A stretch of 64,000 bases of DNA, taken from the NCBI GenBank assembly GCA_964547995.1, contig CAZJRB010000001.1:97804-161803 (forward strand), in the 5' to 3' direction. The stretch is from CAZJRB01 sp964547995. Its GTDB lineage: Bacteria; Planctomycetota; Planctomycetia; Pirellulales; Thermoguttaceae. Made by a program: the position numbers and the translations under genes. Below the pieces are notes generated by a model. The model saw nothing but the letters and a program-made list of their open reading frames with translations, was not told the DNA's origin and did not search any database. Positions 1 to 8,614 of this stretch are shown here, one piece after another (the stretch's first letter is position 1; the number at the start of each line of letters is the position of its first letter).

Positions 1-28
1 GCCGCCATGATTTGGTATGGTAGTGCGA

Positions 29-2662
29 TCATAGCCCCATCCGCCGGTAGATTTCGTTCACGTCCAGCGACTGCCGCACGATGTCGGCCAGCCGATCCAG
101 CGCCGGTTCAATGTCGTAAGTCGCACGAATTCCGCCGACCGGCTCCAGCCCGCGCCGTTCGCGCAGCCGGTCGATGAACCAACGGCGAAACGCATCGGCG
201 TCGAAGATGCCGTGAAGGTACGTTCCCCAGACACCATGATCCGCCGCCGCGGCGCCGAGCACTTCTGCATCGCCGTTCTGGAAAACACGTTGCACGGTGG
301 GCGCATCCGTTTTGCCGTGGTGGATCTCGTAGCCGTAGACCTCGTGTCCGGAAGGGAGATGTTCGGCCCGGGTCCGTGCGAGCGTCTTCTCCCGTGCGAG
401 CGTGGTGGCCATCTCCAACAACCCCAGCCCCGCGTCTTCGCCGGCCGACGACTCGATTCGATCCGGATCGAGAATCACGCGGCCCAGGATCTGGAATCCG
501 CCGCAGATGCCGACGATTTGGGTCTTTCCGGCATGGGCAAGATCGGCCAACCTCGCGGCCAGCCCGCTTTCGCGAAGGTATTGCAGATCGCCCAGCACGT
601 TCTTGCTGCCGGGCAGGACGACCGCGTCGGGCGAGCCAAGCTCTTCTGCACGGCGAACCACCCGCAAGTACACATCCTTCTCAATCCGCAGGGCATCGAA
701 ATCGGTAAAGTTCGAAATGTGGGGCAAGTCGACGACTGCCACCTCGACCGCCTCGCTGCTCGTGCGCGACTGATCCAGGGCGCCGCTCTTGAACTCGACC
801 GAATCCTCCTGCGGCAGCCCGAGATCCCTCACGAACGGCACGATGCCAAACGTCGGCTTGCCTGTGTAGACGAGCGTGTAGTCCACGGCCGGCCCCAGCA
901 GCGAGGCGTCGCCCCGGAACCGGTTGATCACAAACCCGGCAACTAGCGCCCGCTCCCACGGGCAAAGTGTGTCCATCGTCCCGATAAACGATGCGAACAC
1001 GCCGCCGCGGTCGATGTCGCCGACCAGCAGGACCGGCGAGTTTGCGTGCCGGGCCATCTGCATGTTGACGATGTCGTGATGCTTCAGGTTGACTTCGGCC
1101 GGGCTCCCGGCGCCTTCGAGCACCACGGCATCGAACTCGTCGGCCAACGAGTCGTAGCACTCGCGGGCCGCATCAAACGCGTCGGGCTTGTGGCCGATGT
1201 ACGTGCCGACGCCCATGTTCCCGACCGGCCGGCCGCGGACGATCACCTGGCACCCGGTGTCGGAATTGGGTTTCAAGAGAATCGGGTTCATCCGCACGTC
1301 GGGCTCCAGGCGGCACGCCCGGGCCTGAACGACCTGGGCCCGCCCCATCTCCTTGCCGTCGCGAGTGACGAACGAATTCAGCGACATGTTCTGCGACTTG
1401 AACGGGGCCACCCGGACGCCGTCCTGGAGCAAGATGCGGCACAGCGCCGCCGTGAGCACGCTCTTGCCGGCATTGGAACCCGTGCCTTGGAACATCAATG
1501 CCGGGGTTCGCCGCTTTTTTGGAACGGCCTTCCGCTTCGGGGCAAGAACACGGGCCAGAGATGCCAGCAAAGTATCGTTTTCTTCCTCGGTCCGCACGGC
1601 GAGACGAAAGTATCGGGCGTCGAGACCGTCAAAATTCTCGCAAACGCGGATCGCGATCCCGTCTTGCAACAAACGCGCGGCCAGCGACCGCGCATCGATG
1701 TCGTCACGATCGAGACGGACCAGCAGGAAGTTGGCCTCGCCGGGGAAGACGTGCGGCCCGGGCAACTCCGAGAGCCGCTGCGTGAGATTCTCCCGCTGCC
1801 GGGCGACGAACTCCCGAGTGGCTTCCGCATATTCGGTGTCCTCGAGCCCGGCGATTCCAACCGCCTGGGCCAAGGCGTTCACGGACCATGGCAGAAGTTG
1901 CCCGCGGATTCGGCCGGCCAAATCAACCCCGGCGATTGCGGTTCCCAAACGCAGCCCAGGGATTGCGTAGAATTTTGTTAGCGACCGAAGGACAATGACG
2001 TTCGGCTGCCTTGTAGGGTGGGACAAGCGCAGCGCCGGCCCACCAGTGTCCCGAGTTGGTGGGCCGGCGTTGCGATTGTCCCACCCTACGTCTTTCGATA
2101 TCACAAACTCGATGAACGCTTCGTCGACGACAAACACCGTATCGGGATGCTCGGCAGCAAACCGTCGAAACGCTTCGGCGTCGAACCCGATTCCCGTCGG
2201 GTTGTTCGGTCGGCCGAGAAAGACGATCTCGTCGCCGCGAAGCCGCCCGTGAAGTTCGTCCCAATCGATTTTGAATCCACGGGATTCTTTGAGAACGACC
2301 TTGTCCACGCTCAGCGAAGCCAGTTCCGCCGCGGTCACGTAATCGCTGTAGCTCGGCACCGGCACGACCGCCCGGCCGCGGTCCAAACATCGCGCCAGTG
2401 CGTAGAGGATTTCTGTGGAACCGTTACCGACCAGAACTTCTTCCGGGCAGACACCATAAGACTTCGCCAACGCCGCGACCAGCTCGGCGCTGTCCGGATC
2501 GGGGTAGTGAACGATCGCTTCCAGTGCCCGGCTGATTACAGCGCGGAGCGACTCCGGAGGCCCCAGCGGGTTGATGCTGGCCGAGAAATCGAGGATCTCC
2601 TCCGGGTTTCGGCCCGACAGGGACGCCAGTTGCCGAAGATGTCCGCCGTGTGGAAAACTCAT
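29..2662 (-). CDS. cobDQ: CobD-CobQ fusion: threonine-phosphate decarboxylase / cobyric acid synthase
   Basis: Bifunctional cobalamin-assembly protein of 877 residues. The first ~385 residues are a PLP fold-type I protein of the CobD/CobC family (L-threonine-O-3-phosphate decarboxylase, aminopropanol linker supply): GNGSTE loop, VVDEAF, and the PLP-lysine motif [10 protein letters not shown]. The rest is CobQ/CbiP amidotransferase: nucleotide loop GTGSNAGKS, then a type-1 glutaminase with nucleophile motif GICGGFQ and the late histidine in GTYLHGIFD. Start at MSFPHGGH was chosen because the 49 extra residues of the longer frame are encoded by a palindromic repeat. It is the last gene of the cob operon. 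A 78-bp palindromic repeat is inserted in frame at about residues 192-217, just before the PLP-lysine segment. Family assignment is strong; whether the two activities are processed apart is unknown. Confidence 0.93.
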   Translation of the reverse strand: MSFPHGGHLRQLASLSGRNPEEILDFSASINPLGPPESLRAVISRALEAIVHYPDPDSAELVAALAKSYGVCPEEVLVGNGSTEILYALARCLDRGRAVVPVPSYSDYVTAAELASLSVDKVVLKESRGFKIDWDELHGRLRGDEIVFLGRPNNPTGIGFDAEAFRRFAAEHPDTVFVVDEAFIEFVISKDVGWDNRNAGPPTRDTGGPALRLSHPTRQPNVIVLRSLTKFYAIPGLRLGTAIAGVDLAGRIRGQLLPWSVNALAQAVGIAGLEDTEYAEATREFVARQRENLTQRLSELPGPHVFPGEANFLLVRLDRDDIDARSLAARLLQDGIAIRVCENFDGLDARYFRLAVRTEEENDTLLASLARVLAPKRKAVPKKRRTPALMFQGTGSNAGKSVLTAALCRILLQDGVRVAPFKSQNMSLNSFVTRDGKEMGRAQVVQARACRLEPDVRMNPILLKPNSDTGCQVIVRGRPVGNMGVGTYIGHKPDAFDAARECYDSLADEFDAVVLEGAGSPAEVNLKHHDIVNMQMARHANSPVLLVGDIDRGGVFASFIGTMDTLCPWERALVAGFVINRFRGDASLLGPAVDYTLVYTGKPTFGIVPFVRDLGLPQEDSVEFKSGALDQSRTSSEAVEVAVVDLPHISNFTDFDALRIEKDVYLRVVRRAEELGSPDAVVLPGSKNVLGDLQYLRESGLAARLADLAHAGKTQIVGICGGFQILGRVILDPDRIESSAGEDAGLGLLEMATTLAREKTLARTRAEHLPSGHEVYGYEIHHGKTDAPTVQRVFQNGDAEVLGAAAADHGVWGTYLHGIFDADAFRRWFIDRLRERRGLEPVGGIRATYDIEPALDRLADIVRQSLDVNEIYRRMGL
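2012..2089. repeat. Palindromic repeat R1, in frame inside cobD
   Basis: A 78-bp inverted repeat with arms TGTAGGGTGGGACAAGCGCA and its complement, exactly 26 codons long. It is translated as part of CobDQ. Related copies lie at 44229-44260 and 44280-44352, so this is a dispersed element and not native CobD sequence. Confidence 0.85.
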
Positions 2663-2701
2663 AGGCCCGGTCCGAACAAACCCCAACGCTGCAAAAGAAG
2701 A

Positions 2702-2847
2702 TGTAGGATGGGTCTCCAGACCCGTCCGTTCAAGTGCAAGACCATGTTTGATCCTATGTATGTAAGACTCAAGAAGTGTGAGATGTGCAAACAGCAGCAA
2801 GAGGACCATTATACACTGTTAAGGACGGGTCTGGAGACCCGTCCTAC
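2702..2847. repeat. Palindromic repeat pair R9 upstream of cobDQ
   Basis: The unit GTAGGA-GGGTCTCCAGACCCGTCC occurs at 2702-2729 and inverted at 2823-2847, with each copy itself partly self-complementary. It fills the cobS-cobDQ spacer and encodes the spurious N-terminal extension of the cobDQ frame. Confidence 0.7.
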
Positions 2848-2854
2848 ACTCTTG

Positions 2855-3619
2855 TCATGCTCCGGTGGTCTGAGTGGATGCAAACAGGGCCGCGGCCATA
2901 CTGATGGCTACCGCGGTCTCGGCAAGTTCGCACGTCGCCCCGAGGGTGTCGCCGGTCGCGCCGCGAATCTTGCGATAGCACTGTGCCGAGAAGACCAGTG
3001 CCACGCCGACAGCCACGGCGGCCGCGATAACGCCGGTCCACTCGAGCAGATACCAGGCGGCCGCGAACAACGCGGCGACGGCCCAAAGAACGCTCAGCAA
3101 AGAGCACTTCTCGCAGAAGAGACTCCTCAAACCCGTGCCAGGGCTGGCCGGCGGGAGAATCCGCATCGAGAGGACCATCGTACACCGCCCGGCCAGCGCC
3201 ATCAGCAGCACGGTCGGCCACGCGGCCGCCCGATCGAGCGATCCCAGGGCAGCGACTTTCAGCAGGATCAGACTCACGACGGCCATCACGCCCATGGTCC
3301 CGACGTGGCTGTCCTTCATGATTTCGAGGATTCGATCCTTCGGCCGGGAGCTGAAGAACCCGTCGGCCGTGTCGGAAAAACCGTCCATGTGAAAGCCGCC
3401 CGAAGCCCCCAGCAGCATGACAGTGACAATCACCGCGGCCAGTCCGGGCGTAAGCACCGTCCAAAGGCCGAACGCCGCTGCCGCCACGACCCCGCCGATC
3501 ATCGCCCCGACAATCGGAAACCAAGCGGTCGTCTGCGCAAGATTCTCGGCCGTACAGTCACCGCCGCCGGGCAAGGGCACAATCGTCAGGAACCGGATGG
3601 ACGCAAACAATCGTTTCAC
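2855..3619 (-). CDS. cobS: Adenosylcobinamide-GDP ribazoletransferase (cobalamin synthase)
   Basis: Integral membrane enzyme of 254 residues that joins adenosylcobinamide-GDP and alpha-ribazole (or its phosphate), the last assembly step of cobalamin. The family signature near residues 75-95 is clear (GGFHMDGFSDTADGFF, compare GGLHLDGLADTADG), the length is typical, and hydrophobic segments run through the whole chain. The start ATG overlaps the cobT stop by four bases (ATGA), indicating translational coupling. The C-terminus ends just before palindromic repeat DNA. Assignment is by motif, membrane topology and operon position. Confidence 0.93.
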   Translation of the reverse strand: MKRLFASIRFLTIVPLPGGGDCTAENLAQTTAWFPIVGAMIGGVVAAAAFGLWTVLTPGLAAVIVTVMLLGASGGFHMDGFSDTADGFFSSRPKDRILEIMKDSHVGTMGVMAVVSLILLKVAALGSLDRAAAWPTVLLMALAGRCTMVLSMRILPPASPGTGLRSLFCEKCSLLSVLWAVAALFAAAWYLLEWTGVIAAAVAVGVALVFSAQCYRKIRGATGDTLGATCELAETAVAISMAAALFASTQTTGA

Positions 3620-4686
3620 TGTTGTGCCTCGGCAACGTGTGCTTCCTCGAACGTGGCCACTTCGGTCAACACGCGGACGGCCGCCTCGACCAGGTTCATC
3701 GCCAGTGCCGCCCCCGTCCCTTCACCCAGCCGCAGGTCGAGGTCCAACAGCGGCGTCTTGCCTAGCGACTCCTGCATGGCCCGATGTCCCGGTTCCATGC
3801 TCCGGTGGGCGGCGATGATGTAGTCGGCTGCGTGGGGCGCCGACAACTGGGCGATCAGTGCGGCGGCCGTCGAGATGAACCCGTCGACGACGACGGGCTT
3901 TCGCCGGGCGGCCGCTCCGAGGATGACTCCGGCGATTCCGGCGATCTCGAAACCGCCGACCTTGGCGACCAGGTCGATGCCGTCGGATGCGTCGGGCTGG
4001 TTGACCTCCAAGATCCGCTCAACGATTTCGATTTTATTCTGCAGCTTCGCGTCGTCGATACCGGTTCCGCGGCCGGTCAGCTCGGCGGCCGGTTTTTGGG
4101 TGATGGCCGCCGCGATTGCGGTGCTGGGCGTCGTGTTGCCGATTCCCATGTCGCCGGTGCCGAACACGTCGACCGACGGGGCCAGTTGCTCGGCCACGTC
4201 GATGCCGGCTTCGACGGCGGCAACGGCTTGCTCGGTGGTCATGGCCGGTCCCTCGGCAATGTTCGCCGTGCCGGGGGCGATCCGTTTCGAAACGATCTTG
4301 CCGGCATCGGCCAGGTCGTTCAGGTCGGCCGCCACGCCCATGTCGACCACAACGACCTCCGCCCCGGCCAGGCGCGCGAGCGCATTGATCCCGGCCCCAC
4401 CGTGGACAAAATTGCGGACCATCTGGCCGGTCACTTCCTGCGGATAGGCACTGACGCCCTCGGCGGCCACGCCGTGATCGCCGGCCATTGTCACAATCGT
4501 TTTTCGGGCGACCGGCGGATTGGTCGAGCGGCACATCCCGGCAAGGTCCATCGCCAGATCCATCAACCGGCCCAGGGCCCAGTGGGGCATCGTCAACAGG
4601 TCCAGCCGCTGTTTGGCTCTCTCCCGCCACGCAGGATCTTGCGGCTCGATGGCTTGGATCGTTTTGTCAAGGGTTTCTGATTTCAT
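3616..4686 (-). CDS. cobT: Nicotinate-nucleotide-dimethylbenzimidazole phosphoribosyltransferase
   Basis: Cytoplasmic enzyme of 356 residues that activates the lower-ligand base by transferring phosphoribose from nicotinate mononucleotide. The family features are present in order: AGDHGVAAEGVSAYP, NFVHGGAGINALAR, GTGDMGIGNTTPSTAIA, and LRLGEGTGAAL with the catalytic glutamate near residue 322. Length matches the family. It lies between cobU and cobS and overlaps cobS by four bases. The spacer to cobU contains palindromic repeat R2. Together with CobU and CobS it completes the nucleotide-loop assembly module. Confidence 0.95.
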   Translation of the reverse strand: MKSETLDKTIQAIEPQDPAWRERAKQRLDLLTMPHWALGRLMDLAMDLAGMCRSTNPPVARKTIVTMAGDHGVAAEGVSAYPQEVTGQMVRNFVHGGAGINALARLAGAEVVVVDMGVAADLNDLADAGKIVSKRIAPGTANIAEGPAMTTEQAVAAVEAGIDVAEQLAPSVDVFGTGDMGIGNTTPSTAIAAAITQKPAAELTGRGTGIDDAKLQNKIEIVERILEVNQPDASDGIDLVAKVGGFEIAGIAGVILGAAARRKPVVVDGFISTAAALIAQLSAPHAADYIIAAHRSMEPGHRAMQESLGKTPLLDLDLRLGEGTGAALAMNLVEAAVRVLTEVATFEEAHVAEAQQ

Positions 4687-4709
4687 AGGATTGTTGCATC
4701 AAGGGCAAA

Positions 4710-4774
4710 GCAGGGGGCACCTGCCCCCGGATGAGCGTGTGTTGGCTATGGGCCGGGGGCGGGTGCCCCCTCCT
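4710..4774. repeat. Palindromic repeat R2
   Basis: Inverted arms GCAGGGGGCACCTGCCCCCGG-type (left) and GCCGGGGGCGGGTGCCCCCTCC-type (right) around a ~20-nt variable middle. The same design occurs in frame at 53250-53321, and half copies occur near 46843 and 49046. It encodes the last residues of CobU (GAPAPGP) and its stop codon. Confidence 0.8.
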
Positions 4775-5318
4775 TTGTTCTTGCCTTCAGCGTTGTCGCG
4801 ATTCCCGATACGACGAGCGTCACTTCATCGGCCCCCGCGGCGATGACCTGATTGCAACGTCCGACCAAATCGCCGTATCGCCGAGCCGGGGGATTGTCGG
4901 GTATGATGCCCATGCCGACTTCGTTGGTCACAAAGATCACCGTGCCCGTGCGGCGACGAGACGACTCGACGACCTGTCGGGCGGCCCGTGCAATTTCCTC
5001 TTCCTCGATGTCTCGTCCTTGTTGCTCGGCGTCGTACATCAGGTTGTTGATCCAAAGCGTCAGGCAGTCAACCAGCAGCACGTCGTACTCGCTGTTTGCG
5101 TCGAGGACCGGCGCCAGCTCTACCGTTTCCTCAATCGTATCCCAACCGCGCCGGCGGCGCTGTTCCCGGTGCCGGGCGATGCGCTGCCGCATTTCGTCGT
5201 CCAGGGCCGGGGCAGTCGCCACGAACGCCCGGCGGCCGGGCGCCGACTCTGCGAGGCGCTGCGCATGGGCGCTCTTGCCGCTTCGACAACCGCCGGTGAT
5301 GAGGATGACTTTGGCCAT
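4746..5318 (-). CDS. cobU: Adenosylcobinamide kinase / adenosylcobinamide-phosphate guanylyltransferase
   Basis: Bifunctional 190-residue kinase/guanylyltransferase that phosphorylates adenosylcobinamide and caps it with GMP. It has a Walker A GGCRSGKS at residues 9-16, DCLTLWINN near the middle, and the family motif FVTNEVGMGIIP followed by ARRYGDLVG. The expected catalytic-region histidine is in RIARHREQR. It lies between the cobC phosphatase and cobT on the same strand. The last ~10 residues and the stop come from repeat R2, so the natural C-terminus was probably a little different. Confidence 0.94.
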   Translation of the reverse strand: MAKVILITGGCRSGKSAHAQRLAESAPGRRAFVATAPALDDEMRQRIARHREQRRRRGWDTIEETVELAPVLDANSEYDVLLVDCLTLWINNLMYDAEQQGRDIEEEEIARAARQVVESSRRRTGTVIFVTNEVGMGIIPDNPPARRYGDLVGRCNQVIAAGADEVTLVVSGIATTLKARTKEGAPAPGP

Positions 5319-5361
5319 GGGTTATGCCGTACGTTTTGAGTGGGAAACTGTGGGACTCAGT

Positions 5362-5392
5362 GCGAGCCCCCGCACGCAGTGCGGGGGCTTTT
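5362..5392. repeat. R3 stem-loop repeat
   Basis: GCCCCCGCACGCAGTGCGGGGGC hairpin followed by TTTT, one of seven R3 copies in the window (consensus AAAAGCCCCGGCACTGCGTG plus complement). Here it lies between the cobC phosphatase and cobU. The T-run means it could also act as a weak intrinsic terminator on the plus strand. Confidence 0.75.
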
Positions 5393-5416
5393 GGCGGTGA
5401 AGTCTGTGGAATCTTC

Positions 5417-6034
5417 TCATGGCACAGATTCGTTGCAGCATTTCGTCAAATAACATGTATCGTTCAGCCCCACCAGCACGCCGCGACCGTTCGACAGATC
5501 GATCGTTGTCAGCGATGCCGGGGCGACCTCGAAGCGAAGGTAGTGTTTTGGATCCAATCCCAACAGATGGCAGATCATCGCGCGGATCACGCCGCCGTGG
5601 GTGATTGCGAGCACCGTTGTGCCCGGGTCGCCGGCCAGCCGATCTGCGGTGGCTGCCACGCGGTCGACGAAGGCGCCGAGGTTCTCGCCGCCGGGGAATG
5701 AGAAGTCCGGGTCGAACTGCGCCCAGCGGTCGACCAGCTCGGGATCCGAAGCCGTGATCTCCTCGAACGAAAGCCCCTCCCACCGGCCGAAATCGACCTC
5801 GCGAAGCCCCGGGTCGATCTCGGCCTCGACGCCAAGAATCTCGGCCGTTTCGACCGTGCGGCGGAGCGGGCTGACGAAGGCACGTCCGAAGGGGATCTCG
5901 CCAACGACCGGGGCCATTGCCTCCGCTTTGTGTTTCCCTTCGTTGCCCAACGGCAGATCGGTGCTGCCGAGAAACCTGCCGGGGTGCTGCGAAGCCGCCA
6001 TCGGGTGCCGGGCGAGAATGAGACGGCAAGCCAT
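5417..6034 (-). CDS. cobC: Histidine phosphatase family protein (CobC-like)
   Basis: Histidine-phosphatase-fold protein of 205 residues. In this position it is expected to be the alpha-ribazole-5-phosphate (or adenosylcobalamin-5-phosphate) phosphatase. The catalytic N-terminal motif reads LARHPMA instead of the usual RHG, followed by STDLPLGNEG; the second histidine is in LAITHGG and the catalytic acid region is EVDFGRWEGLSFEE. It is the first gene behind the minus-strand cobalamin riboswitch, so promoter-proximal in the cob operon. Function is inferred from fold and operon. The RHP variant is a mild oddity. Confidence 0.88.
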   Translation of the reverse strand: MACRLILARHPMAASQHPGRFLGSTDLPLGNEGKHKAEAMAPVVGEIPFGRAFVSPLRRTVETAEILGVEAEIDPGLREVDFGRWEGLSFEEITASDPELVDRWAQFDPDFSFPGGENLGAFVDRVAATADRLAGDPGTTVLAITHGGVIRAMICHLLGLDPKHYLRFEVAPASLTTIDLSNGRGVLVGLNDTCYLTKCCNESVP

Positions 6035-6121
6035 GGACTAATCCTGTCAAAAAGCGTCCACCGAGCGGAGGGAACAGGAGGTCCTGAAACCTTCCCTCGA
6101 AGGCACGCTGACGCGCGTGTC

Positions 6122-6283
6122 TGGTATCCTGGCTTCCGGATCGTCCTACTTCCCGCCGCCTTCCCATCCTTGTAGTGGAACAGTGGCAACCAAAGGCGGG
6201 GTTCGTACCCGGTCACAGTGGCGGGGCCGCGCTGGACTTGCACCAGCTTCCCAACTCCCCAATGGGGAGTATACCCTTGTACC
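6122..6283 (-). promoter_or_regulatory. Cobalamin riboswitch controlling the cob operon
   Basis: On the minus strand the conserved core is legible: GCTGGTGCAAGTCC, then GCGGCCCCGCCACTGTGACC (the B12-box region), a GGGAAGG segment, and the 3-prime GAAGCCAGGATACC, which can pair with GGGTATAC at the 5-prime edge to close P1. It lies ~90 nt upstream of the cobC phosphatase ATG. A possible hairpin (GAGGGAA/TTCCCTC, 6070-6099) lies between the aptamer and the gene. By family knowledge, adenosylcobalamin binding reduces operon expression. Confidence 0.92.
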
Positions 6284-6351
6284 AAAGAGGATAGAGGACG
6301 TCAACCAGTGCCCCCCCGTTGACCATTCCGGGCGTTTTCCATAAACTTCCA

Positions 6352-6540
6352 TTTGGTTTCAGCATCCCGGAACACGGTGCGAATCCGTGGCGGACCCGCC
6401 GCTGTCATCGACGAGGCGCTTGCTCGGGCGTTTTCCGCCCACCACTGCCGGGCCCACCCCGGCGGGAAGGTTGCAAAGGGACGGGTTGCAAACCTGTCTT
6501 ACACGCTGTTGACTCGCGAGCCAGAAGACCTGCTGAGACT
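6352..6540 (+). promoter_or_regulatory. Second, divergent cobalamin riboswitch controlling cbpAB
   Basis: Plus-strand aptamer with ACGGTGCGAATCCGT, GGCGGACCCGCCGCTGTC, the later CCACTGCCGGGC and GGGAAGG segments, and the diagnostic 3-prime GAGCCAGAAGACCTGC. TTTCAGCA (6357) and TGCTGAGA (6531) can close P1. It is followed within 25 nt by a strong intrinsic terminator, so the mechanism is most simply transcriptional attenuation. Confidence 0.92.
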
Positions 6541-6563
6541 TTGCGACCACGAAACTTGACGGT

Positions 6564-6607
6564 AAAGGGTTTCGGCGGCGCTTCGGCGTGCGCTGAAACC
6601 CTTTTTT
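6564..6607 (+). terminator. Intrinsic terminator of the cbpAB riboswitch
   Basis: AAAGGGTTTC on the left arm pairs with GAAACCCTTT on the right arm through a GC-rich upper stem closed by a TTCG tetraloop. It runs into TTTTTT and sits between the aptamer and cbpA, as expected for the expression platform. Confidence 0.88.
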
Positions 6608-6642
6608 GTTTGCTGTAACCTTTTTACAACAGGGACTCTTTG

Positions 6643-6753
6643 ATGAAGAAGAACAAGCCCAAGAAGAAGGACGTGATCGCCTATCGCAAGAGTTGCAAGG
6701 CGGAGGGCACCGGCCTTTCGCATTACATCCTGATGGACAGGAAGTCCAAGTGA
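6643..6753 (+). CDS. cbpA: CbpA-like precursor peptide of a radical SAM-modified peptide
   Basis: A 36-residue, strongly basic peptide (11 Lys, 2 Arg) with one cysteine: it opens MKKNKPKKKDVIAYRKSCK and ends SHYILMDRKSK. Its stop TGA overlaps the ATG of the radical SAM gene by one base (TGATG), implying translational coupling. The arrangement of cobalamin riboswitch, short Lys-rich peptide and SPASM radical SAM enzyme matches what I recall of the CbpA/CbpB (cobopep) systems; that recollection was not checked against a database. The single Cys and the central GTG-L segment are the likely modification region. This is inference. Confidence 0.8.
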   Translation: MKKNKPKKKDVIAYRKSCKAEGTGLSHYILMDRKSK

Positions 6754-8162
6754 TGGCGGCGGCAAACACCAGCGCAACGGCCCCCTCGCGGGGCCGTTGC
6801 GTTAATTCTGGAAACGGCCCCACCTTCCAACCGCTCGATATCGGCCACCCGGATTACGTCGCCGTCGTCGAGCCGAATACGGCGTTCTGGTCGCTGGTCC
6901 CGCGCGCCGGGCTGGCCGGCGTCTTCGAGGAAGGCGAATTGCTTTCGGCCTATCGCAAGAAGGCCGAGAAGTTCGCGGCCGAAATGGAGATGTTGCGATT
7001 CGGGCTGAAACCCTCGGCCGTCTACTTCAACCCCACCGAACGGTGCAATCTCAATTGCACGTATTGCTACATTCCGGAGAAGATGCGCAGCAGCGGACGC
7101 CACATGTCGGCGAAGCGCCTGCTCGACGCGCTCGGGCGGCTGCGGGATTACTTCCGCCGAACGCTTCCCAAGGACGCAATACCGCAAATCATCTTCCATG
7201 GAGCGGAGCCGCTTCTGAATCGCGATGCGGTCTTCGCCGGCATTGAAGAGTTCGGCGACGATTTCCGCTTCGGAGTCCAGACGAACGCGACGCTGCTGGA
7301 CGACACGGCGGTCGAGTTCCTGACTGCGCGGCAAGTGAGCGTCGGCATCTCGCTCGACGCCCCGACGGCGGCGGTCGCCAATCGCACCCGAAAAAACTGG
7401 GCCGGGCAGGGCGTCTACAAGCAGGTGCTCGAAGCCATGGACCGCCTGCGCGGCTACGACGGCTGGAGTGTGATCTGCACGGTCACCGGCGAGAACCTCC
7501 GCCACCTGACGAAGCTGGTCGAGTTTTTCCATGCGAGGGAAGTACCCACCTGTTTGATGAACATCATTCGCTGCACGTTGCCCGGCGCAAAGACGATCAA
7601 GCCGAAGGACGTCCCGGCCGCGAAGTCTTTCCTGGCCGCGCTGGATCGCACGTACGAGTTGTACGAGGAGACCGGGCGGAAGCTTCCGGTGGCGAATTTT
7701 GCCAATATCCTTTTGGCGATCGTTGCCCCGACGGCCCGGCGGCTGATGTGCGACATCTCCCCGTGCGGCGGCGGGCGATGTTTCTTTGCCCTGGCAACCA
7801 ACGGCGACCTGTTCCCCTGCAGCGAGTTCATCGGCATCAAAAAGTTCAAGGGCGGCAACCTGTTCGAGCACGACATCGAGGACGTGCTGCAGACCGGTGC
7901 GTTCCGCCTGGTCACCGGGCGCAAGGTGGAAGGCATCGAGCCGTGCAACCGGTGTGCAATCCGCCATTTCTGCGGGTCGCCGTGCCCGGCCGAAGCCCAC
8001 GAGATGAACGGCGGCATGGACCGTACCGGCGCGTTCTGCGAGTTCTACGAGGAGCAGGTCCGGTATGCCTTTCGGCTGATTGCCGACGGCAAAGAAGAAG
8101 CCTACCTGTGGGACGGCTGGGACACGGAAACAAAGGATGTGTTTGCGTTCGGCGTGTCGTAG
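6753..8162 (+). CDS. cbpB: Peptide-modifying radical SAM/SPASM enzyme (CbpB-like)
   Basis: Enzyme of 469 residues. The radical SAM cluster motif is ERCNLNCTYCY with cysteines at about 98, 102 and 105. The TIM-barrel SAM-binding landmarks follow (IIFHGAEPLL, FGVQTNATLLD, VGISLDAP). The C-terminal SPASM/twitch cysteines are in CDISPCGGGRC, FPCSEF, CNRCAIRHFCGSPC and FCEFYEEQ, enough for two auxiliary Fe-S clusters. Start at 6753 was chosen for the one-base overlap with cbpA. Its presumed role is post-translational modification of the upstream peptide. Control by a cobalamin riboswitch suggests a role in cobalamin or cobalt economy, but the product is not known to me. Confidence 0.9.
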   Translation: MAAANTSATAPSRGRCVNSGNGPTFQPLDIGHPDYVAVVEPNTAFWSLVPRAGLAGVFEEGELLSAYRKKAEKFAAEMEMLRFGLKPSAVYFNPTERCNLNCTYCYIPEKMRSSGRHMSAKRLLDALGRLRDYFRRTLPKDAIPQIIFHGAEPLLNRDAVFAGIEEFGDDFRFGVQTNATLLDDTAVEFLTARQVSVGISLDAPTAAVANRTRKNWAGQGVYKQVLEAMDRLRGYDGWSVICTVTGENLRHLTKLVEFFHAREVPTCLMNIIRCTLPGAKTIKPKDVPAAKSFLAALDRTYELYEETGRKLPVANFANILLAIVAPTARRLMCDISPCGGGRCFFALATNGDLFPCSEFIGIKKFKGGNLFEHDIEDVLQTGAFRLVTGRKVEGIEPCNRCAIRHFCGSPCPAEAHEMNGGMDRTGAFCEFYEEQVRYAFRLIADGKEEAYLWDGWDTETKDVFAFGVS

Positions 8163-8301
8163 ATATGGTGCATTTGTGGTATCATGGCGGTCAGTGTTTC
8201 TTCGGGCGTCTTACGCCAAAAGATTCCCGGGCATTACATCACCACAAGAATAAAGGACCCGTTCGGCAGACGGCTGAAATGTTACGCGTAAACAACTTGG
8301 T

Positions 8302-8361
8302 GAGTGCCGAAGAGAGGACTTGAACCTCCACGGGCTAAAAGCCCACTAGGTCCTGAACCTA
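8302..8361 (-). repeat. attL: 3-prime fragment of tRNA-Leu
   Basis: Sixty-base direct repeat of 17722-17781, covering the 3-prime end, T arm, variable arm and the anticodon loop of tRNA-Leu. The sequence departs from tRNA after CTGAACCTA, so this copy cannot make a tRNA. Confidence 0.93.
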
Positions 8362-8490
8362 CCATCTAGCTACAGACCATCAATTCTATGGGCGTTTCCA
8401 GCCCTCCAAGTATGGACCTAAGTAGCTACTGTACAGTCGGTTAAAGCAATTCCGGTGGTGGTATGCGGCCATACCTCATTGGCGGCAGTT

Positions 8491-8502
8491 GCACACGTGT
8501 GC
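8491..8502. promoter_or_regulatory. Palindromic operator candidate, copy 1
   Basis: Perfect 12-bp palindrome GCACACGTGTGC, ~34 bp upstream of the integrase -35 box. Longer versions occur at 11646 and 13138 and a degenerate one at 17559, all within the element and none seen outside it. Confidence 0.55.
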
Positions 8503-8535
8503 GTAGATACTCTTGGGTATCTATATGGATACACC

Positions 8536-8565
8536 TTGACAGAAACCGAAACCTCCCATTACACT
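8536..8565 (+). promoter_or_regulatory. Sigma70-type promoter of the integrase gene
   Basis: TTGACA (8536-8541), 18-bp spacer, TACACT (8560-8565), located 50 bp upstream of the integrase ATG. A TGTACA hexamer at 8591 falls near or after the expected transcription start. Confidence 0.6.
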
Positions 8566-8614
8566 AGGTTAGTAGATACGTTCACTACCTTGTACAGTAT
8601 TAGAGGGCGAGCCA

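Larger units (their letters stand above)
8163..8614. other. Spacer between cbpB and the integrase gene
   Basis: A 450-bp stretch without a convincing gene. The first ~140 bp are host DNA that would flank the tRNA-Leu 3-prime end in an empty site. They are followed by attL (8302-8361), a TGTACA hexamer (8430), a 12-bp palindrome (8491), the integrase promoter (8536) and another TGTACA (8591). Confidence 0.7.

Noticed and set aside
2018..3823. A 601-codon plus-strand frame opposite cobS and cobDQ
   Set aside because: Antisense shadow of high-GC coding sequence; it crosses repeats and genes, has no ribosome site, and its product is Arg/Gly/Pro-rich without any recognisable domain.
8302..8361. 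A second tRNA-Leu gene
   Set aside because: Only the 3-prime two thirds match; the D arm and 5-prime acceptor are missing. It is the attL copy.
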